Below, one piece after another: positions 50,201 through 59,762 of a stretch of DNA of 64,000 nucleotides. Location: NCBI GenBank assembly GCA_016713445.1, contig JADJPB010000005.1, positions 62,001 to 126,000 on the forward strand, written 5' to 3'. The stretch comes from Bacteroidota bacterium. GTDB taxonomy: Bacteria > Bacteroidota > Bacteroidia > AKYH767-A > OLB10. Each line of letters opens with the position of its first letter. The first letter of the stretch is position 1. The notes under the pieces were generated by a model that saw nothing but the letters and a program-made list of their open reading frames with translations, did not search any database and was not told where the DNA came from. The position numbers were made by a program, and so were the translations under genes.

Positions 50201-51794
50201 TGCAATAATTACCTATAACTACGTACATTTAAGTGAAGGTGTTGGAACGGCTCCCAGCAGTGCTGGAATTGAGCTGACTGCCACTACGCGAACAACTGTA
50301 AATTGCAATACTGTGATGGGCTTCACCGACGCCGATGCAAAAACCAAGGGCTTCGTCACTTCTCAATCGCCAAGCAATACTATTAATTGTAATACTGCCG
50401 ATACAGTGGGCTATGGTTATTTCTTTGGCGGAGCCATGTGTACAAATACTACTTTTCAAGGAAATTATATGGGAGTTAGTTATACGGGACTTTACCTCAA
50501 CAGCGAAGCTACTATCGGCAAACAACCATCCACTCAATTACCACCCTATCATGGAAATATTTGGCTCGATACTTCGCGCTACTATAGTGGATATGGTGCT
50601 GTGAATTTGAATACTGATACTATTGGTTTAGTACAACAATCTCTCTTTACCACGAACCAAAATATTTTAAGTCACAATCCAAAAATTCCGCTTAACATCG
50701 GTGCTGGTCCTTTTTATGTGGATGATAATGGGTGGTTTTTTAAATTTCCTTCTGGAAATTCTTTCAACTGTTCAACAAATTGGACATGCGCTACGCTAAT
50801 TGTAGGTGAAGGTGAAGAAGAGTACCGAACAATGGTAGTGAATGATAGTACGGTGAGTAGTGTATTTATTCCGGAGTCAAAAGTTATGGCACAACAACTT
50901 ATTTATAAAGAATTGATAGAAGACAGTGTTTTATTAAACAGTGAAGTGAATTATCAAATCTTTGCTAGTGAGAAGCAAGATGAAGCTATCGGAAAACTAT
51001 ATGCTGCAAATAGGCAATTAAATAAAGTAGGAATAAGTGATAGTCTTCTCCTTTCAACAATAAGTACAGCCCATCAAATAATAAGTAGTGCGAGTGACAG
51101 TATTAAATACATCGATAGCTTATTACAATTTAACTCAACAACGAACCTGTTCATCCAAAAGGAAACTTTAATGGGAATAATAGTTAGTCAAAGAGAAATA
51201 TTAAACGCCCTTGGTAACCAGATAAAATCAAACGATCTAAATTATTTATCGATTGCCACTGATGAAGACAATGCTGTAGCGCCCACTAAACTTCCGGATG
51301 CCAATGAAAAGTTTATGAATGAAATGACTATTGGATATAAAAATTTTGGATTACCTTTTTTAATCAACAACTACGAATCCATTTTACAAATTGCTATACA
51401 ATGTCCTTATTCGGGCGGACCAGCCGTAAGCACTGCTCGTGCATATGCTTATTTCTTAAACGATACGCTTGAATATGATGATGATTTCACTTGTGGCGCA
51501 ATGGGAATTTTTAGAATTCAAAACACAAAAGAAACTCTGTCAACAAGTCAATTAGTTACATTTCCAAACCCCAGTTCTGGCATCGTTCAATTAGTATTTG
51601 ATGGCTTAGGTGGAAATGAAATACTAGTGGAGGTATTTGATTTCTTAGGTAAACTTGTGTTTTCCAAAAACAAAATTGCTCAATCAAACACTATTCAACT
51701 TTCCCTATATAACTATAATACTGGTATATATAATGTAAAACTTAGTGATCGATTAGGAAATCATATTACCGGAAAAATACTGCTGAACAAATGA
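44281..51794 (+). CDS. Giant secreted protein with beta-helix region and T9SS sorting domain (four frameshifts)
   Basis: Five successive frames form one gene. Each break is a one-base loss: AA at 44930-44931, near C45215, T-run 46156-46161, and C-run 46928-46931. Joined text is continuous (LIVLQINNFNYYYKVGFLG; LPVSDYETNFDTSC; SCCGGQNGGVPYSVNFYFL; MTPSVTSDSSINHPLQG), giving 2505 residues. It starts with a signal peptide (MKKFLLLLTLFATLYSQVSLAQ). The first 1600 residues are Asp/Ser/Thr-rich beta repeats, including DUF11-like segments (GDTVHFVITLTANNGY ... VYITDIIPLGFD). A beta-helix follows (SRLIVPGTDTIVFFNTTISA, WQGIEVKDKGTLYLENL). After a helical stretch comes the sorting domain (VTFPNPSSGIVQLVF). 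It is likely a large adhesin. Its stop overlaps the ATG of the next gene. Confidence 0.8.
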
Positions 51795-53285
51795 AAAAGC
51801 TAGGACTCTCACTACTTTTATTTTTCCATATAACCATTTCAATTGGACAAGGTTTCTATAATCATCATTGGTTAACCGGAAATAACCCTTTTGCAGGATT
51901 TCCTAATGGAAGATTTGTTTTTGATTCTAATTCCTATTTACACACTCTTGAAATGCGCAAAATGTCTTTTCAGGGCACCGAAGCCACCATCTGTGATGCA
52001 CAAGGAAATTTTTTAATGAGCAGCAACGGTATATGGATCGCCAATGCCAATAATGATACGATGCTGAATGCAGGTGACTTAGCACCTGGCTTTTATACTG
52101 ATAGTTGGCCCTTTGGAATACCATTGGGTTGTGGTGCAATATTTCTTCCTGTACCTGGAGATTCATTGAAGTATATTCTCCTTCACAAATCCAAAATAGG
52201 CCAGTTTGCGATTGATCCAACAATCATTTATTCAACAACTATTGATTTAAGTTTAGATGGAGGGTTGGGTGGGGTAAATACTATAAATAATACTGTACTT
52301 GTTGATACATTAAGCTGGGGAATAACTGCCTGTAAACATGCCAATGGAAGGGATTGGTGGGTCGTATGCATAAAGGATGGAAATCCACAATCATTTACTT
52401 TTTTGCTAACCCCAAATGGAATTGATACAATGTTAATCCAAAATTTTAATGTTACTACTAATGCATATGGAAATGTATCTCACCTAATGTTTTCCTCCGA
52501 TGGATCTAAGTTTCTTTATTGCTCCCCGATTAATCAAAGTCCAAGTGGTACATTAATTATTTCTGATTTTGATAGATGTACTGGCCAATTTTCAAATTTC
52601 AATTCTATTTTACTTTCAACAACCTCATATTTATTTGGACTAGCATTTAGTCCAAATAACAAGTATGCTTATTCTTGTACAAGCACAAAAGTTTTTTCAA
52701 ATAAACATCGACAGCCTTACCGTTGATACCGTAGCATATTATGACGGTTTCATTTCTCCTCCAGGTCAAACTTGTTGTGCTACTTCCTTTTGGAATATGT
52801 ATTTGGCTGCAAACGGTAAAATTTATATCACAAGTGGAAGTTCTGTGCAACATCTTCACGAAATGAATTTTCCGGATAGTGCCGGCCTTGCCTGTGATGT
52901 ACAACAGCATGCAACTGATTTAGGAAGTTATTTGCATAATAGAGCTGTCCCAAATCACCCTAATTACAACTTAGGTCCTGTGGTGGGAAGTGTCTGCGAT
53001 ACTTTAAGTGTTGGAATTGAAGAACAGGAATATGATTTTCATTTTGGGATTTCTCCGAATCCTACCGAGTCGGGTTTTGTTAAATTCGTGTACCTTTTAC
53101 CTCAGAATAAAAGCGGTGAATTAAACATATATTCCATTACAGGCCAGCTGGTACATAAACAGTATTTACCGCCTTGGTCGAGTTTACAACAAATGGATTT
53201 GTCGAAATTATCGGGAGGTATTTATACTTGTATTATCACTAGTGGAGTGAATAGGGCTGTAAAGAAATTGGTAGTGATAAAATGA
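51791..53285 (+). CDS. Secreted propeller-like protein with T9SS sorting domain (one frameshift)
   Basis: The ATG at 51791 overlaps the stop of the giant gene (ATGA). The first frame ends at 52726. Removing one T from the run 52692-52697 joins TSTKVFQINIDSLTVDTVAYYDG and continues to 53285, for 497 residues. It has a signal peptide (MKKLGLSLLLFFHITISIG-Q) and a region of about 380 residues with propeller-like strands (MSFQGTEATICDAQGNFLMSSNG, LMFSSDGSKFLYCSP, GLAFSPNNKYAYSCTS). The sorting domain (FGISPNPTESGFVKFVY ... GGIYTCII) ends the protein. Its N-terminal half resembles the start of the 13978-17933 product in style, so the two may be distant relatives. Translational coupling suggests it works with the giant protein. 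Confidence 0.8.
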
Positions 53286-53546
53286 TGAGTGAATCCATTT
53301 TACAAATAGCGATACAATGTCCCTATTCAGGAGGTCCGGCTGTTAACACCGCACGTGTATTCGTCCATTTGTTAAATGATACTATGGAGTATGATGATGT
53401 CATTTGTTGAGCTATGCGTAAATTTAGTTTATAAAACATAATAGTGACGCATGACGAAAATCAATTAATTATTTTTCCCTACCCTAATACAGGAGTGATT
53501 CTATTACAATTTGACAGCTTAGCCATTGCGTCTAAATTTTATTTCT
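53283..53546 (+). pseudogene. Decayed copy of the 3' end of the giant gene
   Basis: Translation from 53285 reads ESILQIAIQCPYSGGPAVNTARV, then LLNDTMEYDDVIC and a stop. This corresponds residue for residue to ESILQIAIQCPYSGGPAVSTARA and FLNDTLEYDDDFTC near the end of the giant protein (about 51379-51495). After several stops and shifts, QLIIFPYPNTGVILLQFDSL at about 53463-53520 matches the sorting-domain start QLVTFPNPSSGIVQLVFDGL. It is a degraded duplicate of at least 240 bases, missing the last part of the sorting domain. It overlaps the tail of dnaG on the other strand by a few bases. Confidence 0.8.
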
Positions 53547-55497
53547 GAATCACCGTATTTGTATAACGATTTAACTGCGCTTGCAATTGATTCAAGCTAT
53601 TAAAATCTTCGAGTAATTCATCATAAGGAAGTTCGGCTTCAATTCTTGCTTTGAGTTGTTGCAATAACTCCTCGCGCATTTTTCCCAACTGCTTTTTCTT
53701 GATGTACATGATGGGATCGATCACTGCTTTATGCAAAATCGTTTTTTCATCTCTCACTTCAATTTGATGTGCGGCCCAATCGGCGAGTTCGTAAGGAGGA
53801 GTTAATAAATGAATCGCAGTATTTTTTACGACGGGATCTAGCTCTTGTAAAAATTCCTGTTGATTGTATTTTTTTCCTTCATCAAATTGCACTGAAAATG
53901 CAGCGAGTAATCCTGCGTAAGCTTCATTGGTAAAATGAATCCCATCGTCGCGCAGTACACTGATCACAAAATCGATTACTCTGTGACGTGTGGGTTCATT
54001 TTCATCGGAACCTAAATCAACAAAATCAAATTGCTCTTCTGCATAATGCAAGAGCACACGAATTATTTCTTCTTCTTGTACGGTTGCATCTAAATAATTA
54101 ATGGGCTCTTCATGCTCTTGAAACTCTTCTTCTGTGGGCGGTGGTAAAAAGGGATCTCCTGCATTTGGTGGTGGCGTACCTTCTCTCTTTTTATCTTGTT
54201 GACGTAAAATTTTGTTGAGCTCCCCAATTAAAACGGTTTCGCTCATCTCCATCAAATCCGAAGTATGTTTGATGTAGGTGGAGCGAGTGATCGCATCGGG
54301 AACTTTTGCAATCGTCTCTACAATATCGCGAATGAGGGCTGCTCTTTTGATGGGATCACCAGCCGCATCGCTAAGTAATAATTTTGTTTTGAAAGTGATA
54401 AAATCAACAGCTTGCTCTTTCAAAAAAACTTTGAGTTCCTCGGTAGAAACACGTTTTGCATAGGAGTCAGGATCTTCGCCATTGGGAAACAACACCACAC
54501 GCACATTCATTCCTTCTTCCAAAATCAAATCAATTCCACGAAGTGAAGCTTTGATTCCAGCAGGGTCACCATCATACAACACCGAAATATTTCGAGTGTA
54601 TCTTCCAATTAAACGGATTTGTTCAATCGTTAAGGCCGTACCACTCGAAGCCACTACATTTTCTATTCCCGCTTGATGCATCGATACTACATCCGTGTAT
54701 CCTTCTACCAAATAACAAGAATCAAAAGCAGAAATGGATTTTCGTGCCTGAGCGATGCCGTATAAATTTTTACTCTTATAATAAATCTCCGTCTCGGGAG
54801 AATTCAAATACTTCGGACTTTTCGGATCTGTTTTTAAGATGCGCGCACCAAAAGCAACAACACGACCTGTTAAATTATGAATGGGAAAAATTACACGTCC
54901 ACGAAAACGATCGTACTTTTTATTTTCCTGAACGATGATCAATCCAGTTTTCTCCAACAACTCTTGTTGATGACCTGCGGCTTCCGCGGCTGTCAATAAT
55001 CCATCCCACTTTTCAGGAGCGAATCCTAAATGAAAGCGACGAATCACATCGTCTGTAAATCCACGTTCCCGAAAATAACTTAATCCAATGGCCTTGCCTT
55101 CTTCATTCTCCCACAAATAATCTTGGTAAAATTTTTCAGCGAAGGCAGTTACCGTAAATAAATTTTCACGTTGCGTTTGTTGTTCGATGAACTCGGCGCT
55201 GGGCGCTTCTTCTTCAATGGCAATACTGTACTTCTTCGCCAAATAACGCAAGGCTTCGGGAAAAGTGAAATGTTCGTGCTCCATCACAAAGGTGATCGAG
55301 TCACCTGCTTTACCACAACCAAAACATTTATAAAATCCCTTTACAGGTGAAACCGTAAACGATGGAGTACGTTCATTATGAAAAGGGCAATTGCCCAATA
55401 AATTTGCACCACGCTTTTTCAACGAAACAAAATCGCCCACCACTTCCTCAATGCGGACGGTGTCAAGAATTTGCTGTTTCGTGGTATTATTTATCAT
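53539..55497 (-). CDS. dnaG: DNA primase
   Basis: The protein has 652 residues, normal for the family. The CHC2-type zinc-binding domain is at the start, with CPFHNERTPSF and FYKCFGCGKAGDSITF giving ligands C-x2-H and C-x2-C (about 39-65). The primase core follows, with LGFAPEKWDGLL and FRGRVIFPIHNLTGRVVAFGAR. The TOPRIM domain has LVEGYTDVVSMHQAG (the acidic catalytic Glu), ASSGTALT and VLYDGDPAGIKASLRG (DxD). The C-terminal region is the DnaB-interacting helical domain. It makes RNA primers for replication. The reading frame is intact. It lies 44 bases after the polyprenyl synthase stop and could be the end of the same transcript. Confidence 0.95.
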   Translation of the reverse strand: MINNTTKQQILDTVRIEEVVGDFVSLKKRGANLLGNCPFHNERTPSFTVSPVKGFYKCFGCGKAGDSITFVMEHEHFTFPEALRYLAKKYSIAIEEEAPSAEFIEQQTQRENLFTVTAFAEKFYQDYLWENEEGKAIGLSYFRERGFTDDVIRRFHLGFAPEKWDGLLTAAEAAGHQQELLEKTGLIIVQENKKYDRFRGRVIFPIHNLTGRVVAFGARILKTDPKSPKYLNSPETEIYYKSKNLYGIAQARKSISAFDSCYLVEGYTDVVSMHQAGIENVVASSGTALTIEQIRLIGRYTRNISVLYDGDPAGIKASLRGIDLILEEGMNVRVVLFPNGEDPDSYAKRVSTEELKVFLKEQAVDFITFKTKLLLSDAAGDPIKRAALIRDIVETIAKVPDAITRSTYIKHTSDLMEMSETVLIGELNKILRQQDKKREGTPPPNAGDPFLPPPTEEEFQEHEEPINYLDATVQEEEIIRVLLHYAEEQFDFVDLGSDENEPTRHRVIDFVISVLRDDGIHFTNEAYAGLLAAFSVQFDEGKKYNQQEFLQELDPVVKNTAIHLLTPPYELADWAAHQIEVRDEKTILHKAVIDPIMYIKKKQLGKMREELLQQLKARIEAELPYDELLEDFNSLNQLQAQLNRYTNTVIQK

Positions 55498-55540
55498 GGA
55501 GGGTAAAGATACATCAGCCGTTAAAAACTGACACGAAAAA

Positions 55541-56516
55541 TTAGTGATTTCGCTCCGTCGTAAATCGAACTAATTGCTCCAGTGAATCCTTATATACGGA
55601 AGATGGAAACGTATTTAGAATAGTAAACGCCTGATCCTGATAATAGTGCATTTTTTCACGGGCATATTTCAATCCCCAGCAGCAATAACCATATTAATTA
55701 CTTGCTCCACTCGAGCCTTATCATCGCTGTAACTTTTCACCGTATTGATGATAAATCGCTTGTCCTTGGAAGATGATTTATTGAGGGTATAAATGAGGGG
55801 CAAGGTCATTTTATGCTCTTTGATATCGATGCCTCGAGGTTTTCCAGTTTGCTCGGCTTGCTCATAATCGAAGAGATCATCTTTAATTTGAAAAGCAATT
55901 CCAACGGCTTGACCAAAGTCGTGCATACGAGTTACACTTTCTTTGTCGGCTTTCACGGATGAAGCCCCAGTAGCACAACAACTTGCAATGAGCGATGCCG
56001 TTTTTGCTTGGATAATATCGTAATAAATTTCTTCGTTGATATCGAGCTTTCTTGCTTTTTCAATTTGCAATAATTCTCCTTCACTCATCTTTCGAACAGC
56101 GGTGGAAACAATTTTTAGCAATTCAAATTCTTCGTGTTCAACGGAGAGTAATAATCCACGCGACAATAAATAATCACCTACGAGTACTGCAATCTTATTT
56201 TTCCAGAGGGCGTTAATCGAAAAAAACCTCTTCGTAAATTACTATCATCAACCACATCATCGTGCACCAATGTGGCAGTGTGTAACAATTCAATGAGCGA
56301 TGCGGCACGATAAGTACTTTCAGAAATACTTCCATTCAATCCTGCCGACAAAAACACAAACATCGGTCGCATCTGTTTTCCCTTTCGCTTCACGATATAA
56401 TGCATGATGCGATCAAGTAAAGGCACCGAACTTTGCATCGCCTTGCGAAACTTCAATTCAAATTCATCCATCTCCTTTCGGATAGGATGTTTGATTTCGT
56501 CAAGAGAGATGGGCAT
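55541..56516 (-). CDS. Long-chain polyprenyl diphosphate synthase (two frameshifts)
   Basis: Open frames 56178-56516 and 55669-56166 and a tail to 55541 join when one base is added at 56220-56226 (giving RRGFFSINALWKNKIAVLVGDYLL) and one at 55674-55677 (giving VIAAGGLKYAREKMHYYQ). The result is 325 residues, the standard length for octaprenyl-type synthases. The first aspartate-rich motif is LVHDDVVDDSNLRRG (DDxxD), the second IKDDLFDYEQAEQTGKPRG. It condenses isopentenyl units to make the side chain of menaquinone or a similar lipid; the exact chain length cannot be told by eye. It should be essential, which argues that both lesions are errors. It starts six bases after the TonB-like stop. 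Confidence 0.88.
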
Positions 56517-56522
56517 AATTAA

Positions 56523-56924
56523 CTAAGAAAGTTTAAAAGCAATCGGAAGAGTGTACTTTACTTTTACTGCTTTTCCACTTTGAGTACCAGGTTTCCAATT
56601 TGGCATTTCATTCACCACACGAATTGCTTCATTATCGCATGACGTACCAATGCCGCGTAATACCTTCGCATCCGTCACCTTTCCTTTTTCATTGATGATA
56701 AATGATACAAATACTTTCCCGGTTATTTTGGCTTCTAAAGCATCACTTGGATATTTCACACTTTTTGAAAGATACTCCATCATGGCCGCCGTTCCACCCG
56801 GAAATTCAGGCATCACTTCTACCGCAATAAATACATTTTCATCCGAAGGATCTTTTTCTGGCAATTGCTGTGCAAATCCTATAAAGGGCAAAAGAAACAT
56901 CAAGAGAAAGAGTAGCTTTTTCAT
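56523..56924 (-). CDS. Small exported TonB C-terminal domain protein
   Basis: The protein has 133 residues. A signal peptide (MKKLLFLLMFLLPFIGFA-QQ) precedes a single TonB C-terminal domain: VMPEFPGGTAAMMEYLSKSVKYPSDALE, ITGKVFVSFIINEKGKVTDAKVLRG and NEMPNWKPGTQSGKAVKVKYTLPI. The full-length energy transducer would have a cytoplasmic membrane anchor and a Pro-rich spacer. Here only the domain with a cleavable signal is present, so it may not couple to ExbBD and could instead be a periplasmic partner, as in many short TonB-like proteins of this phylum. A promoter precedes it. Confidence 0.85.
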   Translation of the reverse strand: MKKLLFLLMFLLPFIGFAQQLPEKDPSDENVFIAVEVMPEFPGGTAAMMEYLSKSVKYPSDALEAKITGKVFVSFIINEKGKVTDAKVLRGIGTSCDNEAIRVVNEMPNWKPGTQSGKAVKVKYTLPIAFKLS

Positions 56925-56943
56925 GGTTGCTGATTTTATGTAA

Positions 56944-56972
56944 CGAAGATAAGCTTTTTACGGAAATCCCAA
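56944..56972 (-). promoter_or_regulatory. Bacteroidota-type promoter for the TonB-like gene
   Basis: On the minus strand TTG (56970-56972), 18 bases, then TATCTTCG (56944-56951), one base from TAnnTTTG. It lies just before the end of the DUF2480 gene and would give the last three genes their own transcript. Confidence 0.5.
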
Positions 56973-56977
56973 TAAAA

Positions 56978-57480
56978 TCAAGCTTTTGCTCTCTTAAAAA
57001 CGGGTACGGTGCTACAGGGTTCGCCGTACATGATGCTTTTCACGACAGGACTTAGTCCAGCTGTCAATTGAACGTAAGCTTGGACAGGAACTGCCTTCTT
57101 GCTACATCCTTTAATCACCACACGTTGGTCGCGATAGGTTTCTAAGTCCAAGGTAGCAATCTTTTCACGATACAATTCTTCCACTAACGTTTCTGCATTA
57201 CCGAAAACAATGGTTTTGCAAATGGATGTAAAGAAGTACTTAGTAACATCCAAGCCCAACGTGGAATGATTGCATCTGTAGAACAAAATAATGCGACGTG
57301 TTTTCCATCATATTGCTTCCAGTCATTCTCCGCAATAAAAGCTCTAAAATCCTTCTCGCGCAACAACAATCCTTCCACCAACAACTCAGCGATATCGATC
57401 TGCATCACATCGGATTCAGGATACCACTCTTCGAGGTCGAGGGTGAGGAGGGAAGAGTTTGTTACTTTATTTTCTATCAT
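56978..57480 (-). CDS. DUF2480 family protein (one frameshift)
   Basis: Frames 57184-57480 and 56978-57286 join if one base is added to the run 57214-57217, giving HPFAKTIVFGNAETLVEEL and 167 residues, the expected family length. Conserved text includes TLDLEEWYPESDVMQIDIAELL, LREKDFRAFI, VALFCSTDAIIPRWAWMLL and GCSKKAVPVQAYVQL. DUF2480 is a family of unknown function found in Bacteroidota, very often beside SUF genes as here. The two conserved Cys (in FCSTDA and KGCSKK) are suggestive of a metal or Fe-S related role, but that is inference. It follows sufT-like by about 250 bases of repeat-rich spacer. Confidence 0.8.
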
Positions 57481-57726
57481 CGCTATTGAGATGGTTTTTC
57501 TGAAGTGATTTCAATCACGTACTAAGATGGACACGAAATGCAAAGGATGCGAAATGCGAATTAACACGAAATGCGAATGATGCGAAACGCGAATGATCAC
57601 GATATGCGAAAAAGCGAAATTTATCAATTCAAATAAACATGCTAAATGACACCAATTCTTAATTCTGATCCCGAAAGCTATCGGGAGACAATTCTGAATT
57701 CTGCATTCTTAATTCTGAATTAAACC
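57481..57726. repeat. Repeat-rich spacer between DUF2480 and the sufT-like gene
   Basis: At 57533-57615 the short strings cacgaaatgcgaa, gatgcgaaatgcgaa and gatgcgaaacgcgaatgatcacg follow one another as an irregular tandem repeat. At 57668-57684 cccgaaagctatcggg forms a hairpin, and at 57691-57720 aattctgaatt and aattctgcatt alternate. Related strings occur inverted near 20430. No coding signal is seen. The hairpin could end suf transcription, though the U-run is missing. Confidence 0.55.
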
Positions 57727-58095
57727 TTACCACATCCCCAGCTCCAGCCTTGCTTCTTCGCTCATCATGTCTTTTTCCCAGGGTGGGTTGAAGGTGATTT
57801 CTACTTTGGCGGTGTTTACATCGGGGATATCACGTACTTTTTGTTCTACGTCGGGCGGGAGCGTTTCAGCTACGGGACAAGCTGGCGAGGTTAGCGTCAT
57901 CATGATGTGTACATCGTTGCCTTCGTTGATATTGATTTCGTAAATCAATCCAAGCTCCCAAATGTCCACTGGAATTTCCGGATCATAGCACGACTTCAAC
58001 ACATCAATGATGCGATCGCGCAATGATTTTACTTCAGGGATGGGATTGGGTTCAGTCATCGTTGTATCGGTCGTCGTAATTTCTGCCTCGGTCAT
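57727..58095 (-). CDS. sufT: SufT-like MIP18/DUF59 Fe-S assembly protein
   Basis: The protein has 122 residues from the ATG at 58095; a TTG at 58101 would add two. After an acidic, Thr-rich start (about 1-20) the DUF59 domain follows, with LKSCYDPEIPVDIWELGLIYEI (the DPEIPVDI-x-LGLIY hallmark) and MTLTSPACPVAETLP carrying the conserved Cys. The end VEITFNPPWEKDMMSEEARLELGMW is typical of the bacterial SufT/PaaD-like branch. These proteins aid maturation of Fe-S proteins. It is the seventh gene of the SUF operon, seven bases after sufE, so it is cotranscribed. Confidence 0.9.
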   Translation of the reverse strand: MTEAEITTTDTTMTEPNPIPEVKSLRDRIIDVLKSCYDPEIPVDIWELGLIYEININEGNDVHIMMTLTSPACPVAETLPPDVEQKVRDIPDVNTAKVEITFNPPWEKDMMSEEARLELGMW

Positions 58096-58101
58096 AATCA
58101 A

Positions 58102-58527
58102 TTATTTATTAGCGGTTGTCATGGCAAACGCATACGTCTTCATTTGTTTAATCATGGATGCTAATCCGTTGGCACGGGTCACCGCAATATGTTGACGTAA
58201 ACCTAATGCATCGATGAATTCCAGTTTTGCATCGAGAATATCTTCGGGAGCTTGCCCCGATAATACCATCATCAGCAAAGCAATTTCACCTTTTACAAAC
58301 GTGGAGTCACTATCGGCACTGAAGAATAATTTTCCATCGCGTTCTTCGCCATTCAACCATACGGAACTTTGACACCCCTTGATTTTATACTCGTCCACTT
58401 TATATTTATCGTCGAGGGGCGCCAACTTTTGTCCGAGCTCAATAATATAATGGTATTTCTCCTCCCACGAATCGAATAATTCGAAGTCGGAGATAATTTC
58501 TTCTTCTATTTGCTTTATGCTACTCAT
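58102..58527 (-). CDS. sufE: Cysteine desulfurase activator SufE
   Basis: The protein has 141 residues, the usual length. It contains YHYIIELGQKLAPL and IKGCQSSVWLNGE with the sulfur-accepting Cys in GCQS, then LMMVLSGQAPEDIL and GLRQHIAVTRANGLASMI, the standard order of SufE motifs. It takes persulfide sulfur from SufS and passes it to SufBCD. Its ATG overlaps the sufS stop by four bases, so the partners are translationally coupled. The frame is intact. Confidence 0.95.
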   Translation of the reverse strand: MSSIKQIEEEIISDFELFDSWEEKYHYIIELGQKLAPLDDKYKVDEYKIKGCQSSVWLNGEERDGKLFFSADSDSTFVKGEIALLMMVLSGQAPEDILDAKLEFIDALGLRQHIAVTRANGLASMIKQMKTYAFAMTTANK

Positions 58528-59762
58528 GCTACCGAATGGGTTTGCAATAAGGCGATGGCCTTGGTTAGATTTTCAGCAAGTGCATCCACTTCTTCATTTG
58601 TATTGTAAAACATAAACGAAGCTCGAAGTGTTCCTGGTATTTGAAAAAAATTCATTACGGGTTCGGTGCAATGATGGCCCGTGCGCACTGCGATGCCTTT
58701 GGTGTCTAGAAACATTCCAGCATCCATGGCATTCACTCCATCAATCACAAACGAAACAACACTTGCCTTTTTATCTGCAGTTCCAATCAATCTAACGGAA
58801 GGGACCTCCGAAATCAGCTTCGTAGCATACTTCAACAACTCCATTTCCCATTTTGCAGCCCCTACTCTATCCAATTGATTCCAATAATCGATGGCAGCAC
58901 CCAAGGCAATAGCATCCGCAATATTGGGGGTACCCGCTTCAAACTTAAAGGGTACTTCATTATAAGTAGTTTTTTCAAAACTCACCGATGAAATCATCTC
59001 CCCGCCACCTTGATAAGGAGGCATGGCTTCCAATAAATGCAGTTTGCCATAAAGACAACCAACACCTGTTGGTGCTAAAATTTTATGTCCGCTAAACGTG
59101 AAAAAATCAGCATCCAACTCTTGTACATCGATGATTTCATGCGCTGTACTTTGTGCACCATCTACTAAAACAGGAATTCCTTTGGCGTGCGCTTGACGAA
59201 TAATTTCCTTCACTGGATTCATCGTTCCCAATGAATTTGAAATATGTACTACAGAAACAAATTTTGTTTTGTCGGTTAATAATTCAGGCAATGCATCCAT
59301 TATCAACTCCCCTTTTTCATTCAAGGGAATTACCTTCAAGATCGCTCCTTTCTCTTCACACAACATTTGCCACGGAACAATATTACTATGATGTTCCATC
59401 GCCGAAATTAAAATTTCATCGCCCTGACCAATATTTTTTCTACCGTAAGTTGAAGCCACTAAATTGATGGCTTCTGTGGTTCCACGAACGAAAATAATTT
59501 CGCGCTCTGATTCAGCATTAATAAATGTTTTTACTTTATCACGCACTGCATCAAAGGCTGCGCTTGCTTTTTGACTGAGAAAATGTACTCCGCGGTGCAC
59601 GTTGGCATTATAGGTACTGTAATAATCTACCAACGCATCAATAACCACTTTAGGCTTTTGCGATGATGCTGCGTTATCAAAATACACCAACGTTTTTCCA
59701 TACGCTTTCTCCGACAAGATCGGGAAGTCGCTACGAACTTTATTGATGTCAAAGGGAGTCAT
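58524..59762 (-). CDS. sufS: Cysteine desulfurase SufS
   Basis: The protein has 412 residues. It is a class V, group II PLP enzyme that removes sulfur from cysteine. It has VYFDNAASSQKP at the start, EHHSNIVPWQ, VDGAQSTAHE (the Asp and Gln that hold PLP), FFTFSGHKILAPTGVGCLYG with the PLP Lys in SGHK, and RTGHHCTEPVM with the catalytic Cys in the short loop typical of SufS. It follows sufD after 99 bases of AT-rich spacer, with no promoter I trust, and so belongs to the SUF operon. Confidence 0.97.
   Translation of the reverse strand: MTPFDINKVRSDFPILSEKAYGKTLVYFDNAASSQKPKVVIDALVDYYSTYNANVHRGVHFLSQKASAAFDAVRDKVKTFINAESEREIIFVRGTTEAINLVASTYGRKNIGQGDEILISAMEHHSNIVPWQMLCEEKGAILKVIPLNEKGELIMDALPELLTDKTKFVSVVHISNSLGTMNPVKEIIRQAHAKGIPVLVDGAQSTAHEIIDVQELDADFFTFSGHKILAPTGVGCLYGKLHLLEAMPPYQGGGEMISSVSFEKTTYNEVPFKFEAGTPNIADAIALGAAIDYWNQLDRVGAAKWEMELLKYATKLISEVPSVRLIGTADKKASVVSFVIDGVNAMDAGMFLDTKGIAVRTGHHCTEPVMNFFQIPGTLRASFMFYNTNEEVDALAENLTKAIALLQTHSVA

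Noticed and set aside
52647..52910. Minus-strand open frame across the break in the 51791 gene
   Set aside because: It is antisense to propeller repeats that continue on both sides of the break.
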